In this document: piece after piece, positions 54,314-63,457 of the stretch
Numbering within the stretch: position 1 is the first letter of the stretch
Layout: every line of letters starts with the position of its first letter
Assembly: GCF_902459645.1 (NCBI RefSeq)
Contig: NZ_CABPSK010000004.1
Coordinates: forward strand, 186,001 to 250,000
Length of the DNA: 64,000 nucleotides
Direction of reading: 5' to 3'
Source: Pandoraea pneumonica
GTDB lineage: Bacteria; Pseudomonadota; Gammaproteobacteria; Burkholderiales; Burkholderiaceae
Notes under the pieces: model-generated
Told to the model about the DNA's origin: nothing
Seen by the model: only the letters and a program-made list of their open reading frames with translations
Databases searched by the model: none
Position numbers and translations under genes: made by a program

Positions 54314-55726
54314 TCAATGGAGTTTGACGCGCGGCACCGTCGAGCGGCGCAGGCGATTCGCCACGGTGTCGAGCATCATGCGCCACACGCCGTGCAGCGC
54401 CGCCACGTGCATGCGATAGAGCGACGTGTACATCACCCGCGCGAACAACCCTTCGATGAACATGCTGCCGCCGATCAGACCGCCCATCAGGTTGCCCACC
54501 GCGCTGAACTTACCCAACGAGACGAGTGAACCGAAGTCGCGGTAAGTGAACGTCGGCAAGCTCTGCCCTTTCAACCGTGCCTCGATCGCCTTCACCAGAA
54601 AGCTTGCCTGCTGGTGGGCCGCCTGCGCGCGCGGGGGCACGAAGCCGTGGTCGGGCCACGCACAACTGGCGCAATCGCCGAACGCGAAGATGTCCGGATC
54701 GGTCACGCTTTGCAGCGTCGGTTGCACTTCGATCTGGTTCAGCCGGTTGACGGCCAGCCCCAGCGTGCCCAGCACAGCGGGGGCCGTGATACCCGCCGAC
54801 CACACGGTGATATCTGCCGGCAACACCTTGCCGCCCGTCGTGGTCACCTCGTTCGGCCGCACTTCCGCTACCGAATCGCCGCACAGAATATCGACGTCGA
54901 GTTTGCCGAGCAAACCGGCCACTGCACTCGACACCCGTTCCGGCAGCGCCTTGAGAATGCGCGGACTCGATTCGATGATGGTGATGCGCACGTCCTTGCG
55001 CGGGTCGAGCTTCAGGCCGTACGAGCGCAGCACTTCTGCCGTATTGCGCAGTTCCGCCGAGAGCTCCACGCCCGTCGCACCCGCACCGACGATCACCAAA
55101 TTGACCTTGCGGCGATCTTCGGCACTGATCGTGACACTTGAGGCACCCCCCGTTGCAGGCGTCGCGTCGGGCGAGGTCGCGCCAGCGGGCGGCGCGGCAT
55201 CTGCGCTCGGTGCCACCGGCGGGGTCTGTGCTGCGTTCTGTGCGCGCACGCATGCGGCCATCAACCGGCGGCGGAAGCGCTCTGCCTGTTCGACGGTGTC
55301 GAGAGCAATGGTGTTTTCCTGCGCGCCTTTCACACCGAAGAAGTTGGTCGTGCTGCCGATCGCGAGCACGAGCGTGTCGTACGGCAACGTGCGTTCGGGC
55401 AGCAGATCACCCTCGCCTTCATCGGCCGCCGCAGGCAGCGCGGCGAGCGTGATCGTCTTGGCCGCGCGGTCGAGACCGATCATCTCGCCAGCGGCAAATT
55501 CGAAGTGATGCCAGTTGGCCTGCGCAACGTAAGAGAGCTGATGCGTCGCCGTGTCCATCACGCCCGCAGCGACTTCGTGCAGCAGCGGTTTCCAGATGTG
55601 CGACATGGAACGATCGACCAACGTAATCTGAACGTCCTTGCCACGCCCGTACTTGTCACCCAAGCGGGTAACCAGTTCCAGACCACCGGCGCCACCGCCG
55701 ACCACCACGATACGATGCACACTCAC
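54314..55726 (-). CDS. Type II NADH dehydrogenase-like FAD oxidoreductase
   Basis: A 470-residue single-subunit, membrane-associated flavoprotein that oxidises NADH and reduces quinone without pumping protons. The FAD motif IVVVGGGAGGLELVTRLG is at the N-terminus, the NAD motif VIVGAGATGVELSAELRN is in the middle and the FAD-binding AFGDCASC is near the end. The C-terminal membrane-binding amphipathic region (RVMYTSLYRMHVAALHG) is present. An Ala/Pro-rich insertion (residues about 165-195) is unusual. The GTG at 55726 follows GGGGAG at 5-6 bases and gives the flavin motif its normal place; the longer frame to 55954 is unlikely. Confidence 0.9.
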   Translation of the reverse strand: MSVHRIVVVGGGAGGLELVTRLGDKYGRGKDVQITLVDRSMSHIWKPLLHEVAAGVMDTATHQLSYVAQANWHHFEFAAGEMIGLDRAAKTITLAALPAAADEGEGDLLPERTLPYDTLVLAIGSTTNFFGVKGAQENTIALDTVEQAERFRRRLMAACVRAQNAAQTPPVAPSADAAPPAGATSPDATPATGGASSVTISAEDRRKVNLVIVGAGATGVELSAELRNTAEVLRSYGLKLDPRKDVRITIIESSPRILKALPERVSSAVAGLLGKLDVDILCGDSVAEVRPNEVTTTGGKVLPADITVWSAGITAPAVLGTLGLAVNRLNQIEVQPTLQSVTDPDIFAFGDCASCAWPDHGFVPPRAQAAHQQASFLVKAIEARLKGQSLPTFTYRDFGSLVSLGKFSAVGNLMGGLIGGSMFIEGLFARVMYTSLYRMHVAALHGVWRMMLDTVANRLRRSTVPRVKLH

Positions 55727-55878
55727 GATAACTCCCCGCGCTTGAAAACCAACCGGCCGGTCGGCATTTCGCCGCCCGGCAATAGCGATCACCTTACCGC
55801 AGAGTGCGGTCATAGGGTATGCCTCAATCCCTATTTCCGCTATTGCGTAACACCGGTGTCGGCCGGTGTCAGCCGATA

Positions 55879-58617
55879 TCAGTGCGCCTGCTCCCAGTTT
55901 TCGCCCACACCGACTTCGGCCACGAGCGGCACACGCAGCTTCGCCACGCCGCACATCAGCTCCGGCAAGCGCTTCTTAACTTCTGCCAATTCATGATCGG
56001 GCACTTCGAGCACCAATTCGTCGTGCACCTGCATGATCTGACGCGTCTTCAAACCGCTGTCGTCAAGCCAGCGCTGCACCGCGATCATCGACAGCTTGAT
56101 GAGGTCGGCCGCCGTGCCTTGCATCGGCGCGTTAATCGCGGCACGCTCCGCGGCCTGACGGCGCGGCCCGTTTCCGCCATTGATATCGGGTAGCCACAGG
56201 CGTCGGCCGAATACCGTCTCGACAAAACCGCGCGCCTTGGCGCTCTTGCGGGTCTCGTCCATATAGCGCGCCACGCCCGGGTAGCGCATGAAGTAACGGT
56301 CGATGTATTGCTTCGCGGCATCGCGCTCGATGCCGAGATTCGCCGCCAGCCCGAACGCACTCATGCCGTAGATCAGACCGAAGTTGATGACCTTGGCGTA
56401 ACGGCGCTGCTCCGAAGACACTTCGAGCGGCGTCACCGCGAAGATTTCCGCAGCGGTAGCGCGGTGGATGTCTTCGCCATTGGCAAACGCGCGCAACAGG
56501 CTTTCATCGCCCGAGATATGCGCCATGATGCGCAGCTCGATCTGCGAGTAGTCCGCCGACACCAATTGGCTGCCCGGCGGCGCCACGAACGCCTCGCGAA
56601 TGCGGCGGCCTTCGGCGGTGCGCACGGGGATGTTCTGCAAATTCGGATCGTTCGATGCCAGTCGGCCCGTGATCGCCACGGCCTGCGCGTAATTCGTGTG
56701 CACGCGGCCGGTGTTCGGGTTCACCATCTTCGGCAGCTTGTCGGTGTAGGTCGACTTGAGCTTGGCGAGCCCTCGGTTCTCGAGCAGCACCTTCGGCAGC
56801 GGGTAATCTTCAGCCAGCTTCTGCAACACCTCTTCGTCGGTCGACGGCGCACCGCTCGCGGTCTTCTTGACCACCGGCAGTTGCAGTTGGGTGAAGAAGA
56901 TGTCCGCGATTTGCTTGGGGGAATTCAGGTTGAACGTCTGACCGGCCAGCGCGTAGGCTTCGGCTTCGAGCGTGACCAGACGCCGTCCGATCTCGTCGCT
57001 CTGTGCGGCCAGCCGTGCCGTATCCACCAGCACGCCGTTACGCTCGATGCGTTGCAGCACGCGCGCAGTCGGCATTTCAATATCGGCATAGACGAATTCG
57101 AGTGTCGCTTCGCGGGCGATATCGGGGTACAACGCGCGGTGCAAACGCAGGGTGATGTCGGCGTCTTCCGCGGCGTACTGTGTCGCCTGCTCCACGCTCA
57201 CTTCGTCGAAGCCGATCTGCTTCGTGCCCTTGCCGCAGACGTCTTCGTACTTGATCGTCGTCAAGCCGAGATGGCGCGACGCGAGGCTATCCATGTCGTG
57301 ACTGCGGTGCGATTCCAGCACGTACGATTGCAGCAGCGTGTCGTGCGCAATGCCGTTCAGATGGATGCCGTAGTTCTCGAGCACGTGCGAGTCGTACTTG
57401 AGGTTTTGGCCGACCTTCTTGTGCGCGGGATCTTCCAGCCAGCCCTTCAGGCGGGCGAGCACTTCGTCACGCGGCAGTTGCTCGACTTCGCCGGGTGCTC
57501 GGTGCGCCACCGGAATGTACGCCGCGCGGCCGGGTTCGCACGAGAACGACAAGCCCACGAGTTGCGCTTGCATCGCGTCGAGCGAGGTGGTTTCGGTGTC
57601 GAACGCGGTGAGTTCCGCCGCCTCGATGATCTTCATCCACGCGTCGAACTGTTCCCACGTGAGGACGGCTTCGTAGTGACGTTCGATCGTGTCTGCCTGA
57701 GGCGCGGGCGCTTCGTCGCCAGTCTTCTCGGCCACCGCCGCTTCGGCTTCGCGCAGCAGCGTCTTGAAACCATGGCGTGCGAAGAAATCGCGCAGCGTCT
57801 GGGCATCTTCGGGCTGCGTTTGCAAGCTGGCTTCGATAGAGGTCACTTGCGGCGTGAGGTCGCAATCGAGTGCGACCGTCACGAGCTTGCGGCCCATCGG
57901 CAGCCAGTCGAGAGCGCGGCGCAGGTTCTCGCCGACGGCGCCCTTCACCTCAGCGGCATTCGCGACGAGATTGTCGAGGTCGCCGTATTGCGTGAGCCAC
58001 TTCACCGCCGTTTTCGGCCCGCACTTATCGACGCCCGGCACGTTATCGACCGTGTCACCCACCAGCGTGAGATAGTCGACGATGCGCGCAGGCGGCACGC
58101 CGAATTTGGCTTCGACAGCCGCGGCATCGAGCGTTTCGTTGGTCATCGTGTTCACGAGCGTGACGCGATCGTTGACCAGTTGCGCGAGATCCTTATCGCC
58201 CGTGGAGACGACCACGCGCATGCCGAGTTCGGCGGCGCGCTTGGCGAGTGTGCCGATCACGTCGTCGGCTTCCACGCCGTCGATCATGAGTAGCGGCCAG
58301 CCCATCGCGCGTACGGCTTCGTGAATCGGTTCGATTTGCGCACGCAGATCGTCGGGCATCGACGGACGGTTCGCCTTGTACTCGGGGTACCAATCATCGC
58401 GAAACGTCTTGCCCTTGGCGTCGAAAACGCAGGCGCTATACTCTGCTTGTACGTCTTTACGCATGCGACGCAGCATGTTGACGATGCCGTGCAGCGCGCC
58501 CGTGGGCTCGCCATTGGGGCCGCGCAAATCCGGCAGGGCGTGATAGGCTCGATAAAGATAACTCGAACCATCGACCAATAAGAGCGTCTTACCTTCCAGA
58601 CTTTGCTGTTCCGACAT
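55879..58617 (-). CDS. polA: DNA polymerase I
   Basis: A 912-residue repair and Okazaki-fragment polymerase. The 5'-3' exonuclease domain (about 1-290) starts LEGKTLLLVDGSSYLYRAYH. The proofreading domain is active-looking (AFDTETTSLDAM with acidic residues kept), and polymerase motifs are A VSADYSQIELRIMAHISGDE, B RRYAKVINFGLIYGMSAFG and C QVHDELVLEVP. The ATG at 58617 (MSEQQS) fits the family. It is back-to-back with the start codon of the divergent LOG-family gene (CATATG), so its promoter must lie inside that gene. Confidence 0.96.
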   Translation of the reverse strand: MSEQQSLEGKTLLLVDGSSYLYRAYHALPDLRGPNGEPTGALHGIVNMLRRMRKDVQAEYSACVFDAKGKTFRDDWYPEYKANRPSMPDDLRAQIEPIHEAVRAMGWPLLMIDGVEADDVIGTLAKRAAELGMRVVVSTGDKDLAQLVNDRVTLVNTMTNETLDAAAVEAKFGVPPARIVDYLTLVGDTVDNVPGVDKCGPKTAVKWLTQYGDLDNLVANAAEVKGAVGENLRRALDWLPMGRKLVTVALDCDLTPQVTSIEASLQTQPEDAQTLRDFFARHGFKTLLREAEAAVAEKTGDEAPAPQADTIERHYEAVLTWEQFDAWMKIIEAAELTAFDTETTSLDAMQAQLVGLSFSCEPGRAAYIPVAHRAPGEVEQLPRDEVLARLKGWLEDPAHKKVGQNLKYDSHVLENYGIHLNGIAHDTLLQSYVLESHRSHDMDSLASRHLGLTTIKYEDVCGKGTKQIGFDEVSVEQATQYAAEDADITLRLHRALYPDIAREATLEFVYADIEMPTARVLQRIERNGVLVDTARLAAQSDEIGRRLVTLEAEAYALAGQTFNLNSPKQIADIFFTQLQLPVVKKTASGAPSTDEEVLQKLAEDYPLPKVLLENRGLAKLKSTYTDKLPKMVNPNTGRVHTNYAQAVAITGRLASNDPNLQNIPVRTAEGRRIREAFVAPPGSQLVSADYSQIELRIMAHISGDESLLRAFANGEDIHRATAAEIFAVTPLEVSSEQRRYAKVINFGLIYGMSAFGLAANLGIERDAAKQYIDRYFMRYPGVARYMDETRKSAKARGFVETVFGRRLWLPDINGGNGPRRQAAERAAINAPMQGTAADLIKLSMIAVQRWLDDSGLKTRQIMQVHDELVLEVPDHELAEVKKRLPELMCGVAKLRVPLVAEVGVGENWEQAH

Positions 58618-59352
58618 ATGACCAAGAGAAGAAAAGTGATACCGAGTCTGCGCATGCTGGCAGACCATGAGCGCGCCACTGCAAAGAAGGCGCGCGCGTC
58701 GTGGCAGATGTTCACGATTATGGCAGAGTTCATCGAGGCGACCGAGTACCTGTCCGAGATCCGGCCGGCCGTGAGCATCTACGGCAGCGCGCGCATCAAA
58801 CCCAAGTCGCCGTTCTACAAATTGACGATGACCATCGCCCGCAAGTTCTCAGACAGCGGCTTCGCGGTGATCTCCGGCGGCGGCCCCGGCATCATGGAAG
58901 CGGCGAACAAGGGCGCGCACGGCGGCGCCTCGCCGACGGTGGGCCTGAACATCGAACTGCCGCACGAACAGAAGGGCAACCAGTACCAGGACATCTCGCT
59001 GCGTTTTCGCCATTTCTTCACGCGCAAAGTCACGTTCGTGAAGAATTCCGATGCGTTCATCATCATGCCCGGCGGCTTTGGCACGCTCGACGAGTTGTCC
59101 GAAGTACTGACGCTGATTCAAACGCAGAAGTCGCGGCACGTGCCGGTGATTCTGGTCGGCACGGAGTTCTGGAAGGGGCTGCTCGATTGGGTGCGCTCGA
59201 CCATGCTGCCGATGGGACTGATCGGTGAAAAGGACCTCGATCTCGTGCAAGTCATCGACGATCCCGATGAGATTCTGAAAGCCGTGTTCGACTTCTACGA
59301 CGGGCACATCGAACCCGAGACCGAGACGAGCGAGAAGATGTTCTATCTGTAA
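58618..59352 (+). CDS. LOG-family (TIGR00730-type) protein
   Basis: A 244-residue Rossmann-like protein of the LOG/lysine-decarboxylase-like family, which includes nucleoside-5'-monophosphate phosphoribohydrolases. The nucleotide-binding SGGGPGIMEAANKGA and the signature PGGFGTLDELSE are both present. The start MTKRRKVIPSLRMLADHERA is chosen by family resemblance; an internal ATG at 58654 is the alternative. The ATG immediately follows the polA start codon on the other strand, leaving no intergenic base. A terminator follows. Confidence 0.9.
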   Translation: MTKRRKVIPSLRMLADHERATAKKARASWQMFTIMAEFIEATEYLSEIRPAVSIYGSARIKPKSPFYKLTMTIARKFSDSGFAVISGGGPGIMEAANKGAHGGASPTVGLNIELPHEQKGNQYQDISLRFRHFFTRKVTFVKNSDAFIIMPGGFGTLDELSEVLTLIQTQKSRHVPVILVGTEFWKGLLDWVRSTMLPMGLIGEKDLDLVQVIDDPDEILKAVFDFYDGHIEPETETSEKMFYL

Positions 59353-59384
59353 CGCCCGCTCTGCCCGCTCAGACGATGCAAACG

Positions 59385-59412
59385 AAAACGGCGCCGCAAG
59401 GCGCCGTTTCTC
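59385..59412. terminator. Rho-independent terminator between LOG gene and YeeE/YedE gene
   Basis: The stem AAACGGCGCC / GGCGCCGTTT with a GCAA tetraloop lies between convergent genes and can serve both. Confidence 0.9.
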
Positions 59413-59431
59413 GTTCTACCGCATAGCGAAC

Positions 59432-60676
59432 TTAGCAACCGGTCTCGCGCGGCGTGGTCTCCACTTCCAGCCCGAAGAACGGGCGCAGGCGCGTGCCGAA
59501 CACATTGCCGAAGAACGCGGCCACGAGCCACAGCCAGCCATGCAGGCTGCCCGAGATGATGCCGCTGAAGTAGGCACCGATATTGCAGCCGTACGCCAGA
59601 CGCGCGCCGTAGCCGAGCAGCAAACCGCCCACGACGGCGGCCAGCAGCGAGCGCACAGGAATCTTCCACACCGGCGCGAACTTACCGGCGATCGAGGCCG
59701 CTGCAAGCGCGCCGAGGATGATGCCGATGTCCATGACCGTGGTGACGTCCTGCGTGACCGGCGCGTTCAGCACGGCCGTCTGCTTGGCCCAGTACGGCCA
59801 CGAGGCCACATCGACGCCCATCGCCATGAAGGCCTTGGCACCCCACAACGCAAATGCCGACGTCACGCCCCACGGACGCCCTGCGAGCGCAAGCGTCGCG
59901 AAGTTGAGCAGCACCAGCGCCAGCGCACCCCACAGCAACGGCCACGGACCGCGCAACAGCGCCGGACGCCCCTTCGCACTCTGGGTCATCGGCACCCCGA
60001 CGACCCGCCCGTGACGGCGCTTTTCAGCCCACAACGTGAACGCGCCGATGGCGGCGAACAGCGCAAGATTGGCAATCAGCGCGGGCCACAAGCCCCACAC
60101 CTTCACGAGCGACACCGGCTTGATATGGGGCAGCGACTCCCACCACGGCAGATGCGCCGTTGCCACCACCGATCCGACGACAAATGCCGCCAGCGTCACG
60201 ATCATGCGCGTGCTGCCCCCGCCCACGGTGTAGAGCGTGCCCGACGCACACCCACCGCCGAGTTGCATGCCCACGCCGAAGATAAACGCACCGAACGCCA
60301 CCGAGACGCCGACCGGCGAGACCAAACCCACGACCTTGTTACCGAACAGCGTGCCGTCGGCCAATGCCGGGAAGAACAGCACCACGCCCACGGCGAGCAT
60401 CACCATCTGCGCGCGCAACCCGGCGCCGCGACGGTCGGCGATAAACACGCGCCAGGCCGACGTGAAGCCGAACGCCGCGTGATAAAGCGCCACGCCGAGC
60501 AACGCGCCCACACCGGCGAGCGCCGCCTGCTTCGGGCCGACCGTGGCTTGCAAATAGGCAATGCCAACGGCGATCAGCACCAGCGCAATGGCGAGCGGAC
60601 GGGCGTTATACGACGTAGGGGACGAGGGCGAGGGCGGCGCCGTTTTGACGGCGGCAGCAGCTGCGGAAGACGACAT
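59432..60676 (-). CDS. YeeE/YedE (TsuA-type) sulfur-compound transporter
   Basis: A 414-residue membrane protein with two homologous halves of four to six helices each. The conserved cysteine signatures of thiosulfate transporters are present as MQLGGGCASGTLYT and YGCNIGAYFSGI, which line the pore in the TsuA structure (family knowledge). The protein ends in Cys (PRETGC). No TusA or sulfur reductase gene is adjacent. The upstream region has repeated ATAAGC half-sites that may bind a sulfur regulator. Confidence 0.9.
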   Translation of the reverse strand: MSSSAAAAAVKTAPPSPSSPTSYNARPLAIALVLIAVGIAYLQATVGPKQAALAGVGALLGVALYHAAFGFTSAWRVFIADRRGAGLRAQMVMLAVGVVLFFPALADGTLFGNKVVGLVSPVGVSVAFGAFIFGVGMQLGGGCASGTLYTVGGGSTRMIVTLAAFVVGSVVATAHLPWWESLPHIKPVSLVKVWGLWPALIANLALFAAIGAFTLWAEKRRHGRVVGVPMTQSAKGRPALLRGPWPLLWGALALVLLNFATLALAGRPWGVTSAFALWGAKAFMAMGVDVASWPYWAKQTAVLNAPVTQDVTTVMDIGIILGALAAASIAGKFAPVWKIPVRSLLAAVVGGLLLGYGARLAYGCNIGAYFSGIISGSLHGWLWLVAAFFGNVFGTRLRPFFGLEVETTPRETGC

Positions 60677-61032
60677 GGCTTACAGACTCCGAAAATGCAG
60701 ATGGGTGGCACCGGGCCACCCATTAAGACAACTTCGCAGCATGCCAGAACCCGAGGCGAGCGAAAACGAACGATTCGTGATTCGCTTATAAGCACAGGTA
60801 ATAAGCAAATCTTCCCGGTGCGCGATGGTTTCGGTCGACAGCACGGGCACCATTGTTATGAATTGTGAAGAATCGGCCCCAAAATGGCTGAACGCAAGTA
60901 ACCACGGTGCTTAGCGCCATATTTCACGATGCGAAGTGGGGCACGTTTGATAGAATGCACGTATTGGAACCCATTGCGCCGGCACGCCACACAGCCGCCT
61001 CGACGCGGATGCGTTCCCGCCCTCGGAGAATA
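60677..61032. other. Divergent intergenic region (356 bases)
   Basis: The region lies between the YeeE/YedE gene (minus) and a DUF2782 gene (plus). It contains a perfect GCTTATAAGC palindrome (60784-60793) followed by another ATAAGC half-site, likely an operator for the transporter gene, and a TAGAAT -10-like hexamer (60951-60956) upstream of the DUF2782 gene. No gene is seen. Confidence 0.5.
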
Positions 61033-61404
61033 ATGATGAAAACGCTCTTGTCACGCGCCCTCCCCCTGGCCCTCGGTGCCAGCCTGCTGTTCGCCGGCCA
61101 GGTTTTCGCCCAAGATGCCAAGGAAACATCCGCACAAGCCGCCAAACGTGAGGCCGACGCGCGTGCCGCCGCCACGAGCAACGCCACCGTCGACGTCAAT
61201 CAGGAACGCAAGCCGAGCTTCTACGTCGACGACAAGGGCACCACCGTGACCGAGTACCGCGATCGCGGCAAGCCCACCGAAATCGACGTGCATTCGCGCT
61301 TCGGCACCAATTACCAACTGACCACGCCGCAAGACAACGCGCCGAAGATCCGCGACAACACGTCGCAAACCGATCGTCTGCCGTCTGTCGGTCTGAAGTT
61401 CTAA
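61033..61404 (+). CDS. DUF2782-type periplasmic protein
   Basis: A 123-residue secreted protein. A signal peptide (MMKTLLSRALPLALGASLLF) ends at VFAQ. The mature part is hydrophilic, Ala/Lys/Glu-rich at first, then PSFYVDDKGTTVTEYRDRGK, EIDVHSRFGTNYQLT and LPSVGLKF, as in the DUF2782 family. GGAG precedes two adjacent ATGs, and I use the first. This type of gene typically sits between polA and thrB in betaproteobacteria, as here, and its function is unknown. Confidence 0.85.
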   Translation: MMKTLLSRALPLALGASLLFAGQVFAQDAKETSAQAAKREADARAAATSNATVDVNQERKPSFYVDDKGTTVTEYRDRGKPTEIDVHSRFGTNYQLTTPQDNAPKIRDNTSQTDRLPSVGLKF

Positions 61405-61574
61405 CGTCGGCTCAGGGGTCTCGAATGAGACCTCTGCGATTCCGTCTGTTATCCTGCCCCACTCACCGCTGACACGCGAGCGCCACGCATTTCCGCCCTC
61501 GCGCCAGTTTTCGCCAAGCGGCCCGCTGCACGTGCGCGGGCCGTTTGTTTGAGTCTTATCCACCCGACGCACGC

Positions 61575-62546
61575 ATGGCCGTTTTCACTTCCGTCTCGCC
61601 CGAGCAGCTCGATGAGTGGCTGCAACGCTACGATTTGGGGAAAGTTCTCGACTTCCGAGGCATCAGCTCCGGCATTGAGAACACCAATTACTTCCTGACG
61701 ACCGAGCGCGGTGAGTTCGTTCTGACGCTGTTCGAAAAGCTCACCGCGACGCAGTTGCCGTTTTACCTGCAATTGATGGGGCATCTGGCGCATCACAGCG
61801 TGCCGGTGCCCGACCCGATCCCTGATCGCACGGGCGAGATTCTCGGTGAGTTGAACGGCAAACCGGCCACCATCGTGACGAAGCTGGCGGGCCGCTCGGA
61901 ACTGGCCCCCACGCCCGCGCACTGCGCCCATGTCGGTGCGATGCTCGCGCGCATGCATCTGGCCGGACGCGATTACACGCTGGAGCAAGCGAATTTGCGC
62001 AGCCTGCCGTGGTGGCGTGAAGCCGCACCGGCCGTCAAGCCGTACCTGAGCGCCGCCGAGCTCGCGCTGCTGGAAAGCGAAATGGCGCATCAGGAAGCGT
62101 TTTTTGCCTCCGGCGACTATCGCGCCATGCAGGCCGGTCCGTGCCACTGCGATCTGTTTCGCGACAACGTGCTGTTCGACAAGGACGAAGACGGTGCGCC
62201 CCGTTTGGGCGGTTTCTTCGACTTCTACTTTGCCGGCTGCGACAAGTGGTTGTTCGACCTTGCGGTGACCGTGAACGACTGGTGCTGCGACCTGAGCACC
62301 GGCGTACTCGACGACGCCCGCGTGCACGCGATGCTGCGTGCGTATGAGACAGTACGTCCGCTGACCGACATCGAGGCGTCGCACTGGCGCGACATGCTCA
62401 GAGCCGGCGCGCTGCGCTTCTGGCTCTCGCGCCTGTATGATTTTCATTTGCCGCGCGCGGCCGAAATGCTCAAACCGCACGATCCGGGGCATTTCGAACG
62501 AATCCTGCGCCAACGCATCGAAGCCGTTTCCATTCCCTGGCTGTGA
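61575..62546 (+). CDS. thrB: Homoserine kinase (aminoglycoside-phosphotransferase-like fold)
   Basis: A 323-residue kinase phosphorylating homoserine for threonine synthesis. It is the ThrB of the APH-like type found in many proteobacteria rather than the GHMP type. Marks are [15 protein letters not shown] at the ATP site, the Brenner-type catalytic loop [11 protein letters not shown] and the metal-binding [17 protein letters not shown]. The ATG at 61575 fits the family start (MAVFTSVS). A BPSS1780-type gene follows 31 bases later. Confidence 0.94.
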   Translation: MAVFTSVSPEQLDEWLQRYDLGKVLDFRGISSGIENTNYFLTTERGEFVLTLFEKLTATQLPFYLQLMGHLAHHSVPVPDPIPDRTGEILGELNGKPATIVTKLAGRSELAPTPAHCAHVGAMLARMHLAGRDYTLEQANLRSLPWWREAAPAVKPYLSAAELALLESEMAHQEAFFASGDYRAMQAGPCHCDLFRDNVLFDKDEDGAPRLGGFFDFYFAGCDKWLFDLAVTVNDWCCDLSTGVLDDARVHAMLRAYETVRPLTDIEASHWRDMLRAGALRFWLSRLYDFHLPRAAEMLKPHDPGHFERILRQRIEAVSIPWL

Positions 62547-62577
62547 CCCGACGCCCAATCGGAGCAAATCGAACCTT

Positions 62578-63387
62578 ATGCAATTGCTTGAAGTCCCGCC
62601 GAAGAGTGGTTATGTGTGGCTGCGCCAAGGAATCTGGCTCTTCCGCAAGAACCCGCTCGCCATTCTGACGCTGCTCTTCGCCTACTTGTTCGGCGTGATG
62701 CTGCTCTCGATCCTGCCGGTCGTGGGCGCGTTTTTGCCGCTCCTGTTCATTCCCGGCCTGTCGGTCGGCTTTATGGCGGCGTGTCGCGACATCATCAAGA
62801 ACAAGCCCGTCTTGCCGCCCGTGCTGCTCGACGGTTTCCGCGGTCACGGCAAGGATGTCGCGCGCCGGTTGCTCGCGTTGGGCGGTTACTACATCGCGGC
62901 GATGATCGTGGTGTTTCTGTTCTCGGCGCTCTTCGACGGCGGCGATCTGCTGAACAAGATGCTGTTCGGCACGCGCATCGACGAAGATTCGCTCACGGGC
63001 GGCACGATGCCGCAAGCCATGCTGGCCGCAGGCATCGCCTATGTGCCGGTGGCGATGGCCTTCTGGTTCGCGCCGGTACTCGTGGCCTGGCACGACATCT
63101 CGCCTGTCAAGGCATTGTTCTTTAGCTGGACGGCTTGCGTGCGCAACATGCGCGCATTCGTCGTCTACGGCATTTGCACTGCGCTTGTCGCGACGGTACT
63201 GCCGGTGATCATTGCGCTCGTGATGACGGTGGTCGGCGCAGGCAAATACGCCATGATCGTGCTGATGCCGTACTCGATCCTGTTCACCGCCGTGCTGTAT
63301 TGCTCGTTCTACGCGAGCTATCGCGGCTGCTTCGGTGTGCAGGAGATTGGCGCGATCGATCCGAACGTGGCGCCGCCGGAAGCGTAA
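62578..63387 (+). CDS. BPSS1780-family membrane protein
   Basis: A 269-residue inner-membrane protein with about six helices, starting MQLLEVPPKSGYVWLRQGIW, which is the family opening. Helices are around 30-55, 100-125, 145-165, 190-230 and 235-255. It lies 31 bases after thrB, probably in the same message, and a terminator follows. The function is unknown; the neighbourhood does not explain it. Confidence 0.88.
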   Translation: MQLLEVPPKSGYVWLRQGIWLFRKNPLAILTLLFAYLFGVMLLSILPVVGAFLPLLFIPGLSVGFMAACRDIIKNKPVLPPVLLDGFRGHGKDVARRLLALGGYYIAAMIVVFLFSALFDGGDLLNKMLFGTRIDEDSLTGGTMPQAMLAAGIAYVPVAMAFWFAPVLVAWHDISPVKALFFSWTACVRNMRAFVVYGICTALVATVLPVIIALVMTVVGAGKYAMIVLMPYSILFTAVLYCSFYASYRGCFGVQEIGAIDPNVAPPEA

Positions 63388-63402
63388 GCATCCAGCGCTG
63401 CC

Positions 63403-63433
63403 AAAAAAAAGGGCACCCTCGGGTGCCCTTTTT
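63403..63433. terminator. Bidirectional Rho-independent terminator
   Basis: The stem AAAAAGGGCACCC / GGGTGCCCTTTTT with a minimal loop lies between the convergent BPSS1780-type gene and uvrD. Confidence 0.92.
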
Positions 63434-63457
63434 ACATCTTGGCGATCAGCGAACCGA

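Noticed and set aside
56308-58293. A 661-aa plus-strand frame opposite polA
   Set aside because: Same reason: an antisense shadow of a conserved gene.
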